The notes under the pieces were generated by a model, which searched no databases, was not told where the DNA came from, and saw only the letters and a program-made list of their open reading frames with translations. Shown piece by piece: positions 44,326 through 56,378 of a DNA stretch of 64,000 nucleotides (position 1 is its first letter; the number at the start of each line of letters is the position of its first letter). Made by a program: the position numbers and the translations under genes. Source of the DNA: [Phialemoniopsis] sp. UDSM-2020 (lineage: Eukaryota > Ascomycota > Sordariomycetes > Thyridiales > Thyridiaceae); contig JAEILZ010000006.1 of NCBI GenBank assembly GCA_018873225.1, positions 4,092,001 through 4,156,000 of the forward strand. Reading direction: 5' to 3'.

Positions 44326-46084
44326 TCAGAATTTGCCCAAGATGCTGCTGGCAGGCTTGAGACCTGGGTAAAAGGTAGTGGGAACTGGGGGAATGTCGAT
44401 TGAAGTTGTGACACCCAGCCCTTGAGTGATCTCCGCGGGCATTGTCGAAAAAGCATAACTCCTAAAGAAGATGTCAACACACGCTAAGCATCGCATGCAG
44501 TCGTGCATCGGCACACTTACGTCGGATCCATCGAAGTCACCGAGGTCGTGCTGGTGTATTGACCATTCCCAGCGAAGGGATTCATGCAGGCTCCCAGACC
44601 ATAGGCGTTCTCGCACACGTATGATACGCTGTCACCCGACTCCGTCCATACGTTGACGTTGTCAACGTTAAGACTGCCGCAGAGGATCTCGGGGGAGCAC
44701 TGCAGATGAATCAACGGCGTCTTGCTGCTATCTTTGCAAGTGCCTGCCCAGTTGGTAAAATCGAGATAGTCATACTCGATTCCATCCCCTGGAACTGGTT
44801 CTTGTGCTTGCCAAGCTGCATCAAGGTTGATTGCATCGTCGTTGCTATGACCGGTAAAGTTATTGAAGGCGGAGTACTTGAAGAAACCTGAACCACCATT
44901 GGACTTAATCGAGATCATGTGCTTGCACCTTTGCGAGTAGATATTTTGGTAGGTGATTTCCGTCAGATCTGATTAGAGTTAGTCGGTTAAAAGTACATCA
45001 AGTCGAGGCGGAGACTGCCACTGACTTGTGTCTGCACCTGACGGGCCTACTGCGCAGCCACCAGATAGGTTGCAGAAAATGGACTCAACGAGAATGTTTC
45101 TTGCAGGGCTCTGTTGTTTCTGTCATCAGCACTGCTCGTAAACCTCAAATTGGTGATGAGAAACCTACTTTCACAGCGACACTGAGGTTTGGTCGTAGTT
45201 AGATAATCGATCTGCCTGCAGCCGAAGACGGCCAAACTCACCAGTCATCGCCATTGGAAATCTCCAGATCATGAACCCAGACATTCATGCTTGACACATC
45301 AACCCCAAGAAGGCCAGCCTTGTCACCTCCATGGACAATCAGGTTGTACACCTCTCCGTTGGCGGAACTGTCCACGCTGAAATGGAACGACGGTGAGTCA
45401 ACCAGTGCCAAGTCATGAATGCTAAAGTCCGTCATCTTGGGTTTAGCACATTAGCGAGTCAGCCTAATCACCGAACATCCAATACTTGGCAGCTTCTCAC
45501 ATTCGTGAATTTGACCATGCCCGGCCTATAACGCATGGTTAGCTTCGTCGCAGTAATTGAAGTCTGCAAGCAAGAAACCTCACCCGGTCGAGTTCTCTAT
45601 GTATCGGATAACAGTCAGCTCAAACGCAAGGCACCGTGATTGTTAGACCAGTAAACTTACTTTCGTGGAACTGAAAGCCGTAACCTTGGATCGCACCCCT
45701 CGAATTACCGCTGTACAGTTCAAAGTCCTTGGTTCCTTGTACCGCAAACATGCTTTCCCCGGCCGTCTCATTACCCGTACGAAGGATCATACCCTCAAGG
45801 TTGATTGCCACGCCATGTCCGCCTGAGAGCTCGACCCATTTTCCAAGGCCGAACTTGCCTTCTGGAACGAGTACCTGGCCGCCTTCCTTGCAAGCGTCCC
45901 ATGCCTTTGAGATGGCCTCGCTGTTGTCTGTGCCCTCGGAGGCCACGCCTCCATGTTCGAGAATGTTACAGACCTTCTTTGCTGCCTTGTCCCCGCGTGA
46001 GGTTGTGGGCCCTACTTTGCCGGACAACTGAGCCATGCTCTGGCCCAGTGCCGCAGCGATAGTCGATATCAGCATCAGCCTCAT
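44326..46084 (-). CDS. Rhamnogalacturonase, GH28 (RhgA-like), secreted
   Basis: Exons on the minus strand are 46084-45661, 45596-45584, 45525-45501, 45435-45242, 45181-45169, 45110-45026, 44968-44521 and 44461-44326, giving 445 residues. After a signal peptide ([17 protein letters not shown]) the mature start [11 protein letters not shown] matches fungal rhamnogalacturonan hydrolases. The right-handed beta-helix shows [35 protein letters not shown] (catalytic acids), [13 protein letters not shown] and [11 protein letters not shown]. The end [12 protein letters not shown] is typical. It cleaves GalA-Rha bonds in the rhamnogalacturonan-I backbone outside the cell. Three exons are only 13, 25 and 13 nt; leaving them out breaks the frame or the active-site segment. 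It is the secreted member of the gene group at 43-58 kb. Confidence 0.9.
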
Positions 46085-46694
46085 TTTGCTCCAGTAACGA
46101 TTGTGCGAAAAGTGAAAAAGTCATAGGGACTCAATATCGGCAGTTCTATGGCCACAGAGACGTGTCGATTCATATACGTGTTTTTGCGCAGGTATCGGCG
46201 TTTTCCCAAGCATGCATGCATATTTTACCCGCTCGGCTGTGAGTTGTTTATTACGGCTAAGGATGCCAATGCCACGATTCATTCGACTCATTTACCATGC
46301 TGGAACTGCCGTTATCTAGATAATCGACGGAATGCAACAGTATGTACGATAGTACCGCTGACCTACGCCAGTATGTTGCCGAAGAAAAGACCTGGCGGTT
46401 TAGTTGATACGGTGGCGTCAGCAGCGGGAGAATGGTAGAGCCGCCTGCGCTGCGCACATAGCCTGATGAAGCGAAGATAAGAAACGCCACTGCGTGGGGT
46501 TCAGCATTATATTGATCTCTGAAACAAGGTACCGTAGTAATCTGTGTCTCACTTTCTGCCAGCTCTATGAGTGATAATTCGAACAGCCTGTCCTCCATCA
46601 CTTCGACAAAGAAGACACAGACAACTCTCAGCTGCCCTATTTCCTATTCTCTTTCGAAAGACAGATCACACTTCGAGAGTCATGCAACACCGAC
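46085..46694. promoter_or_regulatory. Promoter region of the rhamnogalacturonase
   Basis: This 610-bp non-coding region lies upstream of the GH28 start. It includes the palindrome GCATGCATGC at 46210-46219. No gene is supported, and I see no obvious GaaR-type box here. Confidence 0.35.
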
Positions 46695-47294
46695 TTAATA
46701 CAAGGGTTTATGATTGTGCGCTGTTAACAACCCCAAATGACGTCCCCTCAAGATCACGTAAAAAAGGGCCAGCCCCGTCAACAGGAGGGATAGCGCCGAA
46801 AGACCGATCAGAGCGTGTAATTGAACTCGTGCAGCGTTGTTGCCGACTATTCGGTGTCGTCCGTCCACCTCAACGTCGCACCATACCAGATTGATCCAAT
46901 GGCCCCAACCGTCGTCCGTGAGCACCGGGTCCCAGGTGCGGGTGTTGGCGCATTTGATCCATGCGGCTGGATCTCCATCGCGTGGCATATATGCGACGTC
47001 GAGATCCCAGTAAGACAATACCGCGATGGTGGCCACCCAGCCTGCAGTACATAGTCCATCAAGTAGAATGACAGCCCAGATTGAGTATGGGAAACAGGAT
47101 GTATAGCGAGCAAAGATGACGTAGACTTGGACGACCATGGTGAAGCCAGCAACGCCAATCATTACACACTCTGCAGGGACCTTGTACATCTGGGATGGAG
47201 TGACAGCGCCGTAAGCTATCATTGCGATCAGGTTGGCAAAGAGGATGAGGCGGAAGCAAAACGCGCCGGCCCTTGGCTCCTTGGATGAAGCCAT
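46695..47294 (-). CDS. Small four-TM membrane protein of unknown function
   Basis: This is a single exon of 199 residues. Four hydrophobic helices are visible: FCFRLILFANLIAMIAYGAV (about 12-31), VMIGVAGFTMVVQVYVIFA (about 44-62), WAVILLDGLCTAGWVATIAVL (about 73-93) and LIGLSALSLLLTGLALFYVIL (about 163-183). Between helices 3 and 4 is a long polar loop with two Cys. The topology resembles MARVEL-type four-helix proteins of fungi, but I do not recognise the family firmly. It lies within the rhamnogalacturonan gene group, divergent from the DUF2264 gene; whether it belongs to the pathway is unknown. Confidence 0.65.
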   Translation of the reverse strand: MASSKEPRAGAFCFRLILFANLIAMIAYGAVTPSQMYKVPAECVMIGVAGFTMVVQVYVIFARYTSCFPYSIWAVILLDGLCTAGWVATIAVLSYWDLDVAYMPRDGDPAAWIKCANTRTWDPVLTDDGWGHWINLVWCDVEVDGRHRIVGNNAARVQLHALIGLSALSLLLTGLALFYVILRGRHLGLLTAHNHKPLY

Positions 47295-48095
47295 CTCCGC
47301 TGGCTACTTGGTATGAGAGCTTGTGGGAAGCACTGTTTGTCGTCTGGCATCGTTGATGAGCTGAGCATCTTACATTCGTGCGTCTGATTGGGACTCGTAT
47401 GGAGTTTAAAGACATTCAGTTGTTTTGACCGAGCCCCACCGGTTCAAACAGCCGCGATGCCTGCGCCACTGCCGCACCGTTGCATGCGCTGAAGTAGAAC
47501 GGTGATAGGCCCGGCAGTTCCGTTGGCATGTGACTAGCTGAAGGAGACAGCCCCATACAAAAGAAGAAGAAGATAAAAGAATGTCCAGATTAAGGCTCCA
47601 TTGACTCGAAGCGAGGGTAATGTGGATCACACTTGAGATGTTAGCGCAGGCGGTGTTGAACGAGTGGACCTGGCGAGGCTTCCAGCGTGCGTTTGCTGGT
47701 TCAGGATCGCTGTGTACCGGACTTGAGCAAAGCTCCTGACGAACACCCACTAGAGATCAATGCTGGTCTTGAAACACCCGAGTTGTTAGTCTCAGAGCTC
47801 GTACTCAGGTGTCAAAGCTCAGCATTAGTAAACCAGAACCCAATCGCAATTCAGATACAACTCCCTTGTCCTTGTCCGGTGCGCAACCGTCGCGTCGGGC
47901 GGTGGGGGAATGCGGGGTCTTGCATGAGCCACAGCGGCTCGGTTTGAGGCGAACCCCCGAGGAAGACTTGCTCCGAAGCCCGTGATATCTACAGTCAACA
48001 CCATCGGCACAACGTTCATGATCGGGAAAACAATATGTTGAACTGAACAGTGCTTTCGTTTTCCCGAATCTAGCATCTGCACTGCACTGTTCGCA
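47295..48095. promoter_or_regulatory. Divergent promoter, membrane protein / DUF2264
   Basis: This 801-bp region separates divergent genes. No supported gene is seen. Short frames such as 47406-47750 have no motif. I saw no TATA box near the DUF2264 start. Confidence 0.3.
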
Positions 48096-50340
48096 ATGCC
48101 GGGACTCGCAGGCTTTACCAACAACCCCCTCCGTACCCGCGACGACGTGTTGGAGGCGGCCCTCGCGCTGCTGAAGCCGTTGACCAAGTACTGCTCTCCC
48201 GATTGCGCGCGCATCCGGTTCCCCGTCGATACAGGTGCACATTTTGACGAGTCGGCAGCTCAGCTCGAGGGATATGCACGGCCACTCTGGGCTGTCGGCC
48301 CACTGCTTTCTTGTCTCGATGGTGTTGCACCTGGCAAGGAGCTGGATGAACCATGGCGATCGCATCTGCAGCCATGGGTGAAGGGCATGCGTACAGGAAC
48401 AAACCCAGAGCATCCCGAATACTGGGGCACTATTGCAAACGGTGATCAGCGGATGGTCGAAGCTGAGATGATTTCCTTTGCCCTGCTTTCAGCTCCCGAA
48501 ACGCTCTATCGCTCTCAAGACGAGAAAACGCAAGCCAACATTACGTCCTGGCTTCACGGCATGAATGGCAAGGATATGCCACCCACAAATTGGCGCTGGT
48601 TCAGAGTATTTGCCAATCTAGCCTTGGTCCAAGTGTGTGGCGTGCCGCTCAGCGATGTTAGGGCCGAGCTGGATTCAGACTTGACGATACTGGACTCATT
48701 CTATATCGGCGATGGCTGGTCGGGAGATGGCGCCTGGCAAACCAAAGATCAAGAAGAAGAGACGGAGAAGCTTTATCGTTCAACTGGAAGGAGGGACGCC
48801 ATCGGTATCGGAAAACAGGTGGACTACTACTCGGGGAGCTTCGCCATCCAATTCAGCCAGTTGCTCTTCTGCAAATACGGTGCAGCTATCTTCCCGGAAA
48901 GGGTGGAGCGATATCAAAAGCAGGCCAAGGAGTTTGGAGCCTCCTTCTGGAGGTATTTCGACGCAGCAGGTATGCAAGTGTTGGGCTTTGAATGCTTGAA
49001 CAACTCTGACAGGATATTTCAGGATCTGCCATCCCGTTCGGCCGCTCGCTCACCTATCGCTTTGCCTGCGGAGGTTTCTTCGCTGCTCTAGCAGTGGCTG
49101 ATATCTCTGACCTGCCACCTCCTCTGGCAAGTCCTGGTGCCGTGAAGGGATTCTTACTTCGACATCTTCGGTGGTGGGCTGAGAATTCTCAGTCACTGTT
49201 CTACCCCGATGGAACGTTAAATATCGGATGGCTTTACCCGTAAGTGCACAAGTCACCCTGCATAGTGTCTAGGTGACTGATCCACGGACCAGGAACATGT
49301 ATATGTGTGAGGACTACAATTCTCCGCAGTCGGTCTATTGGTGTCTCAAGTCCTTGATTGTGTTGTCTCTGCCCGAGACGCATGCGTTCTGGACAGCCGA
49401 AGAAGAACCGTATCCGGCGCTCGGTGCCCCAAACTTGGTGCCTTCTCCGCGGCAGATTCTCTGTAACCACCCCAGAAGCAACCACCACTTTATGCTATCG
49501 CCTGCACAGTTCGTTGCATGGCCTATGAAGGCAACGCAAGCAAAGTATTGCAAGTTCGCGTACTCTTCGGCTTTCCCATTCTCCGTGCCCACCGGGCCGC
49601 TGATCCAGCAAATCGCGCCAGACAATACCTTGGCTTTGAGCCGAGATGGTTGTGAGACGTGGGCGGTGAAGTGGAAATGCGAAGAGGCGGTGTTCTCCAT
49701 GTTAAAGCTCCCATCTCCTGGTGGTACAGAGGATGTTCTCGCTGCCACCGTGCGGTGGCATCCATGGGCTGATAGGGCAGTGCAAGTCGAGACCACTCTT
49801 GTGCCTGTCACAAACCTTTGGCCTGACTGGCACATACGAATTCACAAACTTCGTGTCAACTCATCGATCCCGACATTGCACACGGTGGAAGGTGGGTTTG
49901 CTTGTCCTGGGCGGCGCCAGGCTAATGGGGCAGCGCTTCCCGTGGCAGGCAACTTGGATAGATCGTCCACTCTTGGAGCCTGCGAGCAGATACTGCAGGA
50001 GGACAGCTCAGTTCTCATTTTGTCGAGTGCTGGAGGGAGCGGGATCGCGTCACAACGCCCGCAAATTCCGGGACTGGGTATTGGGTGCTCGGCCCTGAAG
50101 CCCGACTCAAACACAAGTCTTGCCTACCAGCGAAGCTTGATTCCCGTCGTGACCCACGACATGGCGACGCGCCTGGAGCCAGGAAACGAAATCACCCTCG
50201 TGTCTAGTATCTTTGCGATTTCGACAAAGGCGAACGGAAATGCCCACGGTGATCTTACAAATCTTGGTAAACGGTGGGCGGAAAAGCCGGACATCGTGGG
50301 CGTGCAAGGCTCTGAATTGATTAGGAACACTGGGTCATAG
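48096..50340 (+). CDS. DUF2264 family protein, probable intracellular glycoside-active enzyme
   Basis: Exons are 48096-48969, 49023-49239 and 49293-50340, giving 712 residues. The first 400 or so residues look like an alpha/alpha-barrel: [91 protein letters not shown] and [21 protein letters not shown]. The rest looks beta-rich. These match the DUF2264 family, known in pectin- and glycan-use loci of bacteria. From memory, some members were assigned to a CAZy family as glucuronidases; I cannot check this. The start ([18 protein letters not shown]) has no signal peptide, so it should act inside the cell. It lies next to the GH88 gene in the same orientation. Confidence 0.85.
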
Positions 50341-50972
50341 TCTCTCACATCTTTCATTGATTGAGTAAAAGTACTACGAATGTTTTTAAGCGATTTCCCG
50401 CGACTATTGTGATGCCTAACACGGCTTTGTTTGAATTTTCGCCCAAGTCCAGGAGTTTGTGGACGTGACCTTTGCCATATGCCCAGAATGAATTACGTGA
50501 CGCGCAGCGTTGTCGCCCAAGAAGCCATGAAGCATGAGCCAAGGGCGTTCAGCGGATTCCACTGTGATGGGAAAAGCCATCTAGATTATGGGTATTCGAG
50601 TAGCGCCGGTAAGCGGACCAAGTGTTCATCTTGCGAGGCTTATTGTTTGCTTTGGTGGTTGCATCGGGCTTCGGGCGAGGACCCGGCCGACTGATCTTCG
50701 AACATGTCCCGTCGAGGCCGGCGTACTCCACCAATCCTGCACCGGCTCATTGCCTCGAATTCCGTCCAACATTGAGCCGGATTAACGGTGCACATGGTCT
50801 AGTACAAGACTAGGCTTCCAATGCATGCCTAACCCCGGTCTGTCGTCCCCTCACAGCATTGGCACTTCGCGCTCACCTCGTCACTTCATCGGAAATTCCC
50901 CTTCGCATACAGCCCTTGCAGAATCGTCACACCTTCCCTTCTCAAACACTCCAAACCGCCAGAACAACCCGA
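50341..50972 (+). promoter_or_regulatory. GH88 promoter with a GaaR-like box
   Basis: This is the 632-bp gap between the DUF2264 stop and the GH88 start. TCCACCAAT at 50727-50735 lies about 240 bp before the GH88 start codon. As I remember it, this fits the TCC-N-CCAAT element of the galacturonate regulator GaaR. No gene is supported in the gap. Confidence 0.4.
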
Positions 50973-52563
50973 ATGATGGACGTCTCCAGTGACGAAGCCC
51001 CTCCCATCAACAGCAGAGACTCCGATAATGGAGCCCCGTCATCGTCGGCGAACAGCGAGATCAGCTTCTCAAACGTTCCGCAAGTCATCAATACAAAGAT
51101 CAGAGGGCCAATTAGAGACCATTTAGGTGAATTATTCGCCGAGAATGTAACTGCAAAGATTCTTCGAACGGCTTTGGAGGGCCTAGAAAACAATGTGAGT
51201 GTTCTCGTTGCAGACTATTAAACGAAACCGACAGTTACTGATGGCCTCATGTGAAAAGAACCCGCCACTGGCCTATCCTGAATTTGTGCCTCAAGCAGGC
51301 CCGGAAGCAGGCAAATACTTTCTGAAGGAATCATCTTTCTGGACATGCGGATTCTTCCCAGGTTGCATCTATTCCATCCTGGAGCGCTTGATCAAGTACC
51401 CGCAAGCCTCTGGGCTGAGCGGCGAACATGTTGCCGCCATCCGCCAACTTCTTGAGGGAGTTGGGCTGACATGGTCCGAGCCCATCCACTCAATGGCTGC
51501 CCGTACCGATACCCATGACCTGGCCTTCATGGTACAGCCATCCCTCCGGGCCAGATGGGAGCTCTATCACGACAGTAAAGCTCTGAGCTCTGTTCAACTC
51601 GCTGCGGACAATCTGTACAGCCGCTACAATACCCGAGTCGGCGCCATTCGATCCTGGGATGTCCTGACGCAACGAGGCGTCGAAATCACTTCCCAAACGG
51701 AGGACTTCCTGGTGATCATAGACTCCATGTGCAACCTGGACCTACTTTACTATGTGGCGGCCCAGACCGGGAACGGCGCACTTGCCGATGCCGCCACGAC
51801 TCATGCCTCAACTCTGATGAAGACACACTTGCGCCCAGAGGCGAAGGCATCTCGTGTTGGTTACGAAGGCATGTTGTACAGCACGGTCCACGTTGTCAAC
51901 TTCTCACCAGCCACGGGAGAGGTGAAAGAAAAGCGCACCGGGCAGGGTTACAAGGCCGATTCCACTTGGGCCCGAGGCCAGGCATGGGGCATTCTTGGGT
52001 ACGCACAGACATTCCGATGGACTGGTAAAACACAGTTCATGGAAGCTGCCTGTGGCCTGGCCGAATACTTCCTGTCACGGATGGAAGCCTCACCGGCTTG
52101 CGTGGAGGTTGAATACCAGCATGCCGATGGTTCCACGCAAAAGAAGGGCCGCTACGTACCGCTCTGGGACTTTGATGCGCCAGTCGACGAAAGCCAACCT
52201 CTGAGAGACTCGTCAGCAGGAGTCATTGCTGCCAACGGAATGCTCTTGCTTTCTCAGACACTCCGGGCAAGAGGATGTCATCGGCTGAGCGAGAGATACT
52301 TGGAAGCTGCGTTTGACATCATCAAAGACACACTGGATCTGTCTCTGGCGAAGGAAAAGGCGCAGATCTCGATCTCTGAAGACGGAGCGAAGTATGAGGT
52401 GCAGGATGAGCAAACAGGGCAAACGTTTGATAGTGTCCTGAGGGATGCAACGGCCAATGCCAATGCAAACGACCACGACCGCTATTGGAACCATGGTCTC
52501 ATTTACGCAGACTACTACTTGATCGAGTTTGGCAACCAGCTGCTCAAAATGGGTCTTTGCTGA
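50973..52563 (+). CDS. Unsaturated glucuronyl/galacturonyl hydrolase, GH88
   Basis: Exons are 50973-51194 and 51235-52563, giving 516 residues. The alpha/alpha-barrel of GH88 begins after a hydrophilic 80-residue N-terminus. Marks are [13 protein letters not shown], the first catalytic-Asp region [18 protein letters not shown] and the second in [20 protein letters not shown]. Others are [37 protein letters not shown] and [30 protein letters not shown]. The enzyme removes 4,5-unsaturated uronic acid from oligosaccharides made by polysaccharide lyases. No signal peptide is present, so it acts in the cytosol after uptake. The intron (40 nt) is unusually short. It converges on the Zn2Cys6 gene at 52794. 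Confidence 0.88.
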
Positions 52564-52793
52564 AGCATTTAGGAGGGGAATTTTGGAGGGAACACGTTCG
52601 TCGCAGCTTCACGCAGCATTACACCTGAGACCTGTCACCCTTTGAAATTATTGCCAATGTTCTGCCATTTTGTACTGAGTAGAATCGCGTACACATTATT
52701 GAAGCTCCTAGACACCAGAAGGAATGCATCATGTTATTATTCACCTGGGCTGCACTGGGAAACAGGGATGTCTCCTTTCGAGTTGCCAAATAT

Positions 52794-55626
52794 TTATTCT
52801 GCCATCATTGTAGACCCAGCAGTGGATCCAATTCTGGTTGCGAACAGACTGTCATCAAAGGAGATGACCCGATCCAACTCCATGAATCTTTGATCCAGTA
52901 AGATATGAGATATGGCGGAAAGTTCGTCACCTGGGTGCGAGTCTCCAGACGCATAGGCCATCGACGTGGCGTCTGCAGGACCAAGCTGGGCCCCTTCGTT
53001 TGTAGTGTCGTAACCTGCGTTGGCCCCAACAAAGTCTTGGCCTTGTAACGGCCCCATCTGAGAATCTGGGAAGGAGGACGGCTGTATGCTCCAAGGCTGT
53101 TGGATGGTGCTCCCTGTCTCATGCGGCACGGGTCCAACTCCAGAGCTCAGTTGGTCGCCGTACGGCCTGCTTTGGGTGCCCGCAGTTGTTGACACCTTCG
53201 TTCCGGGGGAAATGATCGTCGAGTCATTCAAGACGTCTATCTGGAAGTTGGGATCTTCCAAACACGACTGATGAATATTTCGGAGACGTTCGGCGTACCG
53301 GCCAGCCAGACATTGCGAGCGTTGCCGCTCGGTCCGGCCCGGACCGACCCAGCGTTTAGCCATCTCGTCGAGACTCCGAGCAAGAGACCAAAACTCGGGT
53401 AGTATTTGCGAGTTGGAGCGGCGCCAGTGCACTTGTAAACAACCGTGTGAGCAATGTACCCGAAGTTATGCGATGGAGCATGCACATACCTAGAAGCAGT
53501 CGCGCACTAACAAAGACACAGTATGCAAACTGGCTAGTCACGGGGCTGTTCTCCTCGGTATACTTGAGATACTTCTCCGTGATAGTAGCAGTCTCTGTGG
53601 CGGCTATCTGGCACGTCTCTGCGCTGCAAAAGCTGGGCAGCTGCACAATCTGGGCCCACCCCGGCTGCGGGTACGCAATCTGTTGATGCAAGAGAATCAT
53701 GCTTGTGTTGTGGGTGACGTGGGCAAGGGTGAGATTCGGATCCATATTGATTAGCGCAGGCTGACGAGAGACATTTGAATCTTTCCATCGTTGAGGAAGG
53801 AACATTTTCCAGCTTGAGTATAGCAAGTCAGCATACCCATCATTTGACAAAGATATGAAGAACTATGCAGACGTACTGAACCAAACGCAGGTCAAGCTCT
53901 TTGAACCGCGTCAACCAGCTGCTCACCTCCTGCCTGTCATGCCAATCGATTCTCTGTTGCAGGAAGTAGGTTGTAACTTGACTGAGAGATTCCGTTGCCT
54001 CGACGCAATACGCGAAGGCACCCACGTGAGACATGTCGCCTGATGCCGGATTTTTCGCCGGTGTGGAAGTAGAGATTGGGGATGTTGCATGGGCAGCAGT
54101 TTCGTGGCTTGGCTTCTGACCTGGGTAATGCGTGGGTAGGAATGCTATCGAATTGCCGATCTTGGCAACGGAACGATCCCAAATACCAAAGTAGGGTGTA
54201 AGAACTGGCTCTTCCTTGTGCCATAGAAAGCCGTCAGCCGGTAGTCTCCGACGGACATCGTCTGCTGTGAGACTGGTATTCCATCTGCGATTCGACTATT
54301 AGTGGCTAGGAAATACTGTCACCTTGCAAGGTGGTTTCTTACCCGGTAGTAATTGAGCAGAGCCGGTCCAATATGAATATGTTCCAGAACACTCGTCTTC
54401 TCTCCTCCTCCTCTGTCCAGCTTTGCGCAGGCATGGATGAAAGCATTGGCTTGAGCAAAGGCTGCTTCTCCTGATCGTCGTCTTCAACACTGAGCTGAAG
54501 ATATTCGACGGTGCGTGTCAGTGACCCGACAATAGACCAAGCTTTTGAGGCCTGCCCGTTCCCAATCTAGGCGAGTGTTAGTCAATGACTTAATGAAGGG
54601 GGGCGTGAGACCTACGTCGCTGAAGGCGAGAATAACCAATGCCTGTAGGTTTTCGATGGAAAGATTGTCCATGGCATTCAGAAGGACGACGTTCCTGGAC
54701 TTCTTGGTCAGGGCCTCAACACTCTCTGCCGATAGATGAGAGCCCCCAGGTTGGACGTATCTAGCGGCAGCGACAACCACCGCATGCAGCACCACAACGA
54801 GCTGCGGAAGTTGCCTCGAGTCGTTCATACGCTCTCTGAACCGAGTCTCATGGAATAGCGGAATCCACGGCTGCACGTTAACAAAATATGCATCGATTGT
54901 AGCCTCGAGTAGGTCTGGGGGCGGGAGACCTAGTCCAACCTCGACACACTCTTCGAGTGGGACGGACAGCTCCAAGGGACCGTCGCTATAGCCCTCGACC
55001 CGCCTCCTCTTCCGCGACTGTGACGACATGTTTTCGAAGTATCCCTCGGACCCATTTGTCCGTCTCGCCCAAGACATCGAGCTCGCTGGCGACGCGTTTG
55101 GCGGGTGGCTCGCGTTGTCGACTGGAGATTGGGCAACCGGGGTGCTCGACTTTCTTGAGTTGAGCTTTTGAAGTTCTTGTGCCAGGACGGAGAGAATGCT
55201 TGTAATGTTCTCGGAGCTCGAGTCTCCATTGTTGCTGTTCGCGCCGGACCGGGGGCCATCGTTCACGGATTCGCTTCTTTCCGCGAAAGCACTTTCCAAC
55301 GCCTCTGTAACGGCTCACTGATTAGTTAACTGCGGGGTTATAAGTAAGTGCAATCATCTTTTCGTACCAAGTCTGCGATTGAGGCCCTCAATCACCCCGG
55401 TCTTGATGCCGGGCTTGTTCTTCTTGAGATCGTACACACAAGGGGCGTCTCTAACAGGTCAGCTACGCTGATGAGAGAAATGGGGATGCTGCGCATAATA
55501 CTAACCCAGCCGCTGACAGTGGGAGCACGCCGGTTGGTCTTTGGAACATTTCAGTTTGCGTTTCCTGCAACCCTGGCACGAGGAGAGTTTGTCAGGGTCA
55601 TGGCTGTCCTGAGTGCTGGCCTCCAT
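52794..55626 (-). CDS. Zn2Cys6 transcription factor of the rhamnogalacturonan gene group
   Basis: Exons on the minus strand are 55626-55506, 55448-55368, 55304-54616, 54566-54343, 54284-53877, 53812-53490 and 53431-52794, giving 827 residues. The zinc cluster ([11 protein letters not shown] ... [15 protein letters not shown]) spans exons 1 and 2. A coiled-coil linker [15 protein letters not shown] follows, then a basic [11 protein letters not shown] (likely nuclear signal). The Fungal_trans domain has [44 protein letters not shown] and [16 protein letters not shown]. Its C-terminus is Gln/Ser-rich, like an activation domain. It stands between GH88 and the sugar transporter, making it a likely pathway-specific activator (inference). 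Confidence 0.87.
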
Positions 55627-56378
55627 CGTTTCAGTAGGACATAGGGCGACTCTTGATGACAGTGCTGTGTGAGCCTCAGAACCAGGTAGTCAATCCCGAC
55701 CCGAGATCGTGCCAGGAACAAGAATTGAGGCGTAATTGCGCTACGTGAGACGATTTTCGCTCGATCTTATGCATGCAGTCACCATACACACCAGACGTCT
55801 GTCCTTCGAAAGTTCTATGCGGGGAAACGTGAGGGGCCCCCAGGACACTCCAAATCAGTTTTGTCTGTGGCAGCGAACACGAGTGGCAGAGAGTGCTAAA
55901 TCCCCACTCAGACAGGGTTGGCTCGGTACACATTTAACGAGGCAAAGTGACCGCCCCACACACATCTCGCCATGATGCGCCGAGTCAAGAGAAAGCTTGA
56001 GCTCGGACAGTGCTTTCCCGGCCCTTAATCCGGCACCCGGTGGCGGCTACTGGCATTTTTACGCCATGTCCTCGAAACGCGGCAGAGGCTACGTCTGAAT
56101 CACGCGATCCAGCCGGTCCAATCAGACAGAATTTCATGGGCGAAACAACAACACAAGCCAGTCAGGGGGCTACAGAGGTTTGCGAGGATATCGAGTGTGA
56201 TCATTGGCGATTGAAATATTGGTTGATTGAACAAAGTACAGAATTACTATATTGACTTGACAGTGCCGAAGCGCTTAGCCTCTGGAGCCCTTCCCCCAGT
56301 CCACCCATTCTCATCACCACCATGTCACTGGCCTACTGAATGCCCTCACCAGTACAGCTAGCCTGTTACACCGACAAT
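55627..56378. promoter_or_regulatory. Promoter of the Zn2Cys6 gene; 3' flank of the sugar transporter
   Basis: This 752-bp stretch has no supported gene. It carries the upstream region of the regulator (right of 55626) and the 3' end of the transporter gene that stops at 56379. Open frames such as 55676-55933 lack motifs. Confidence 0.3.
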
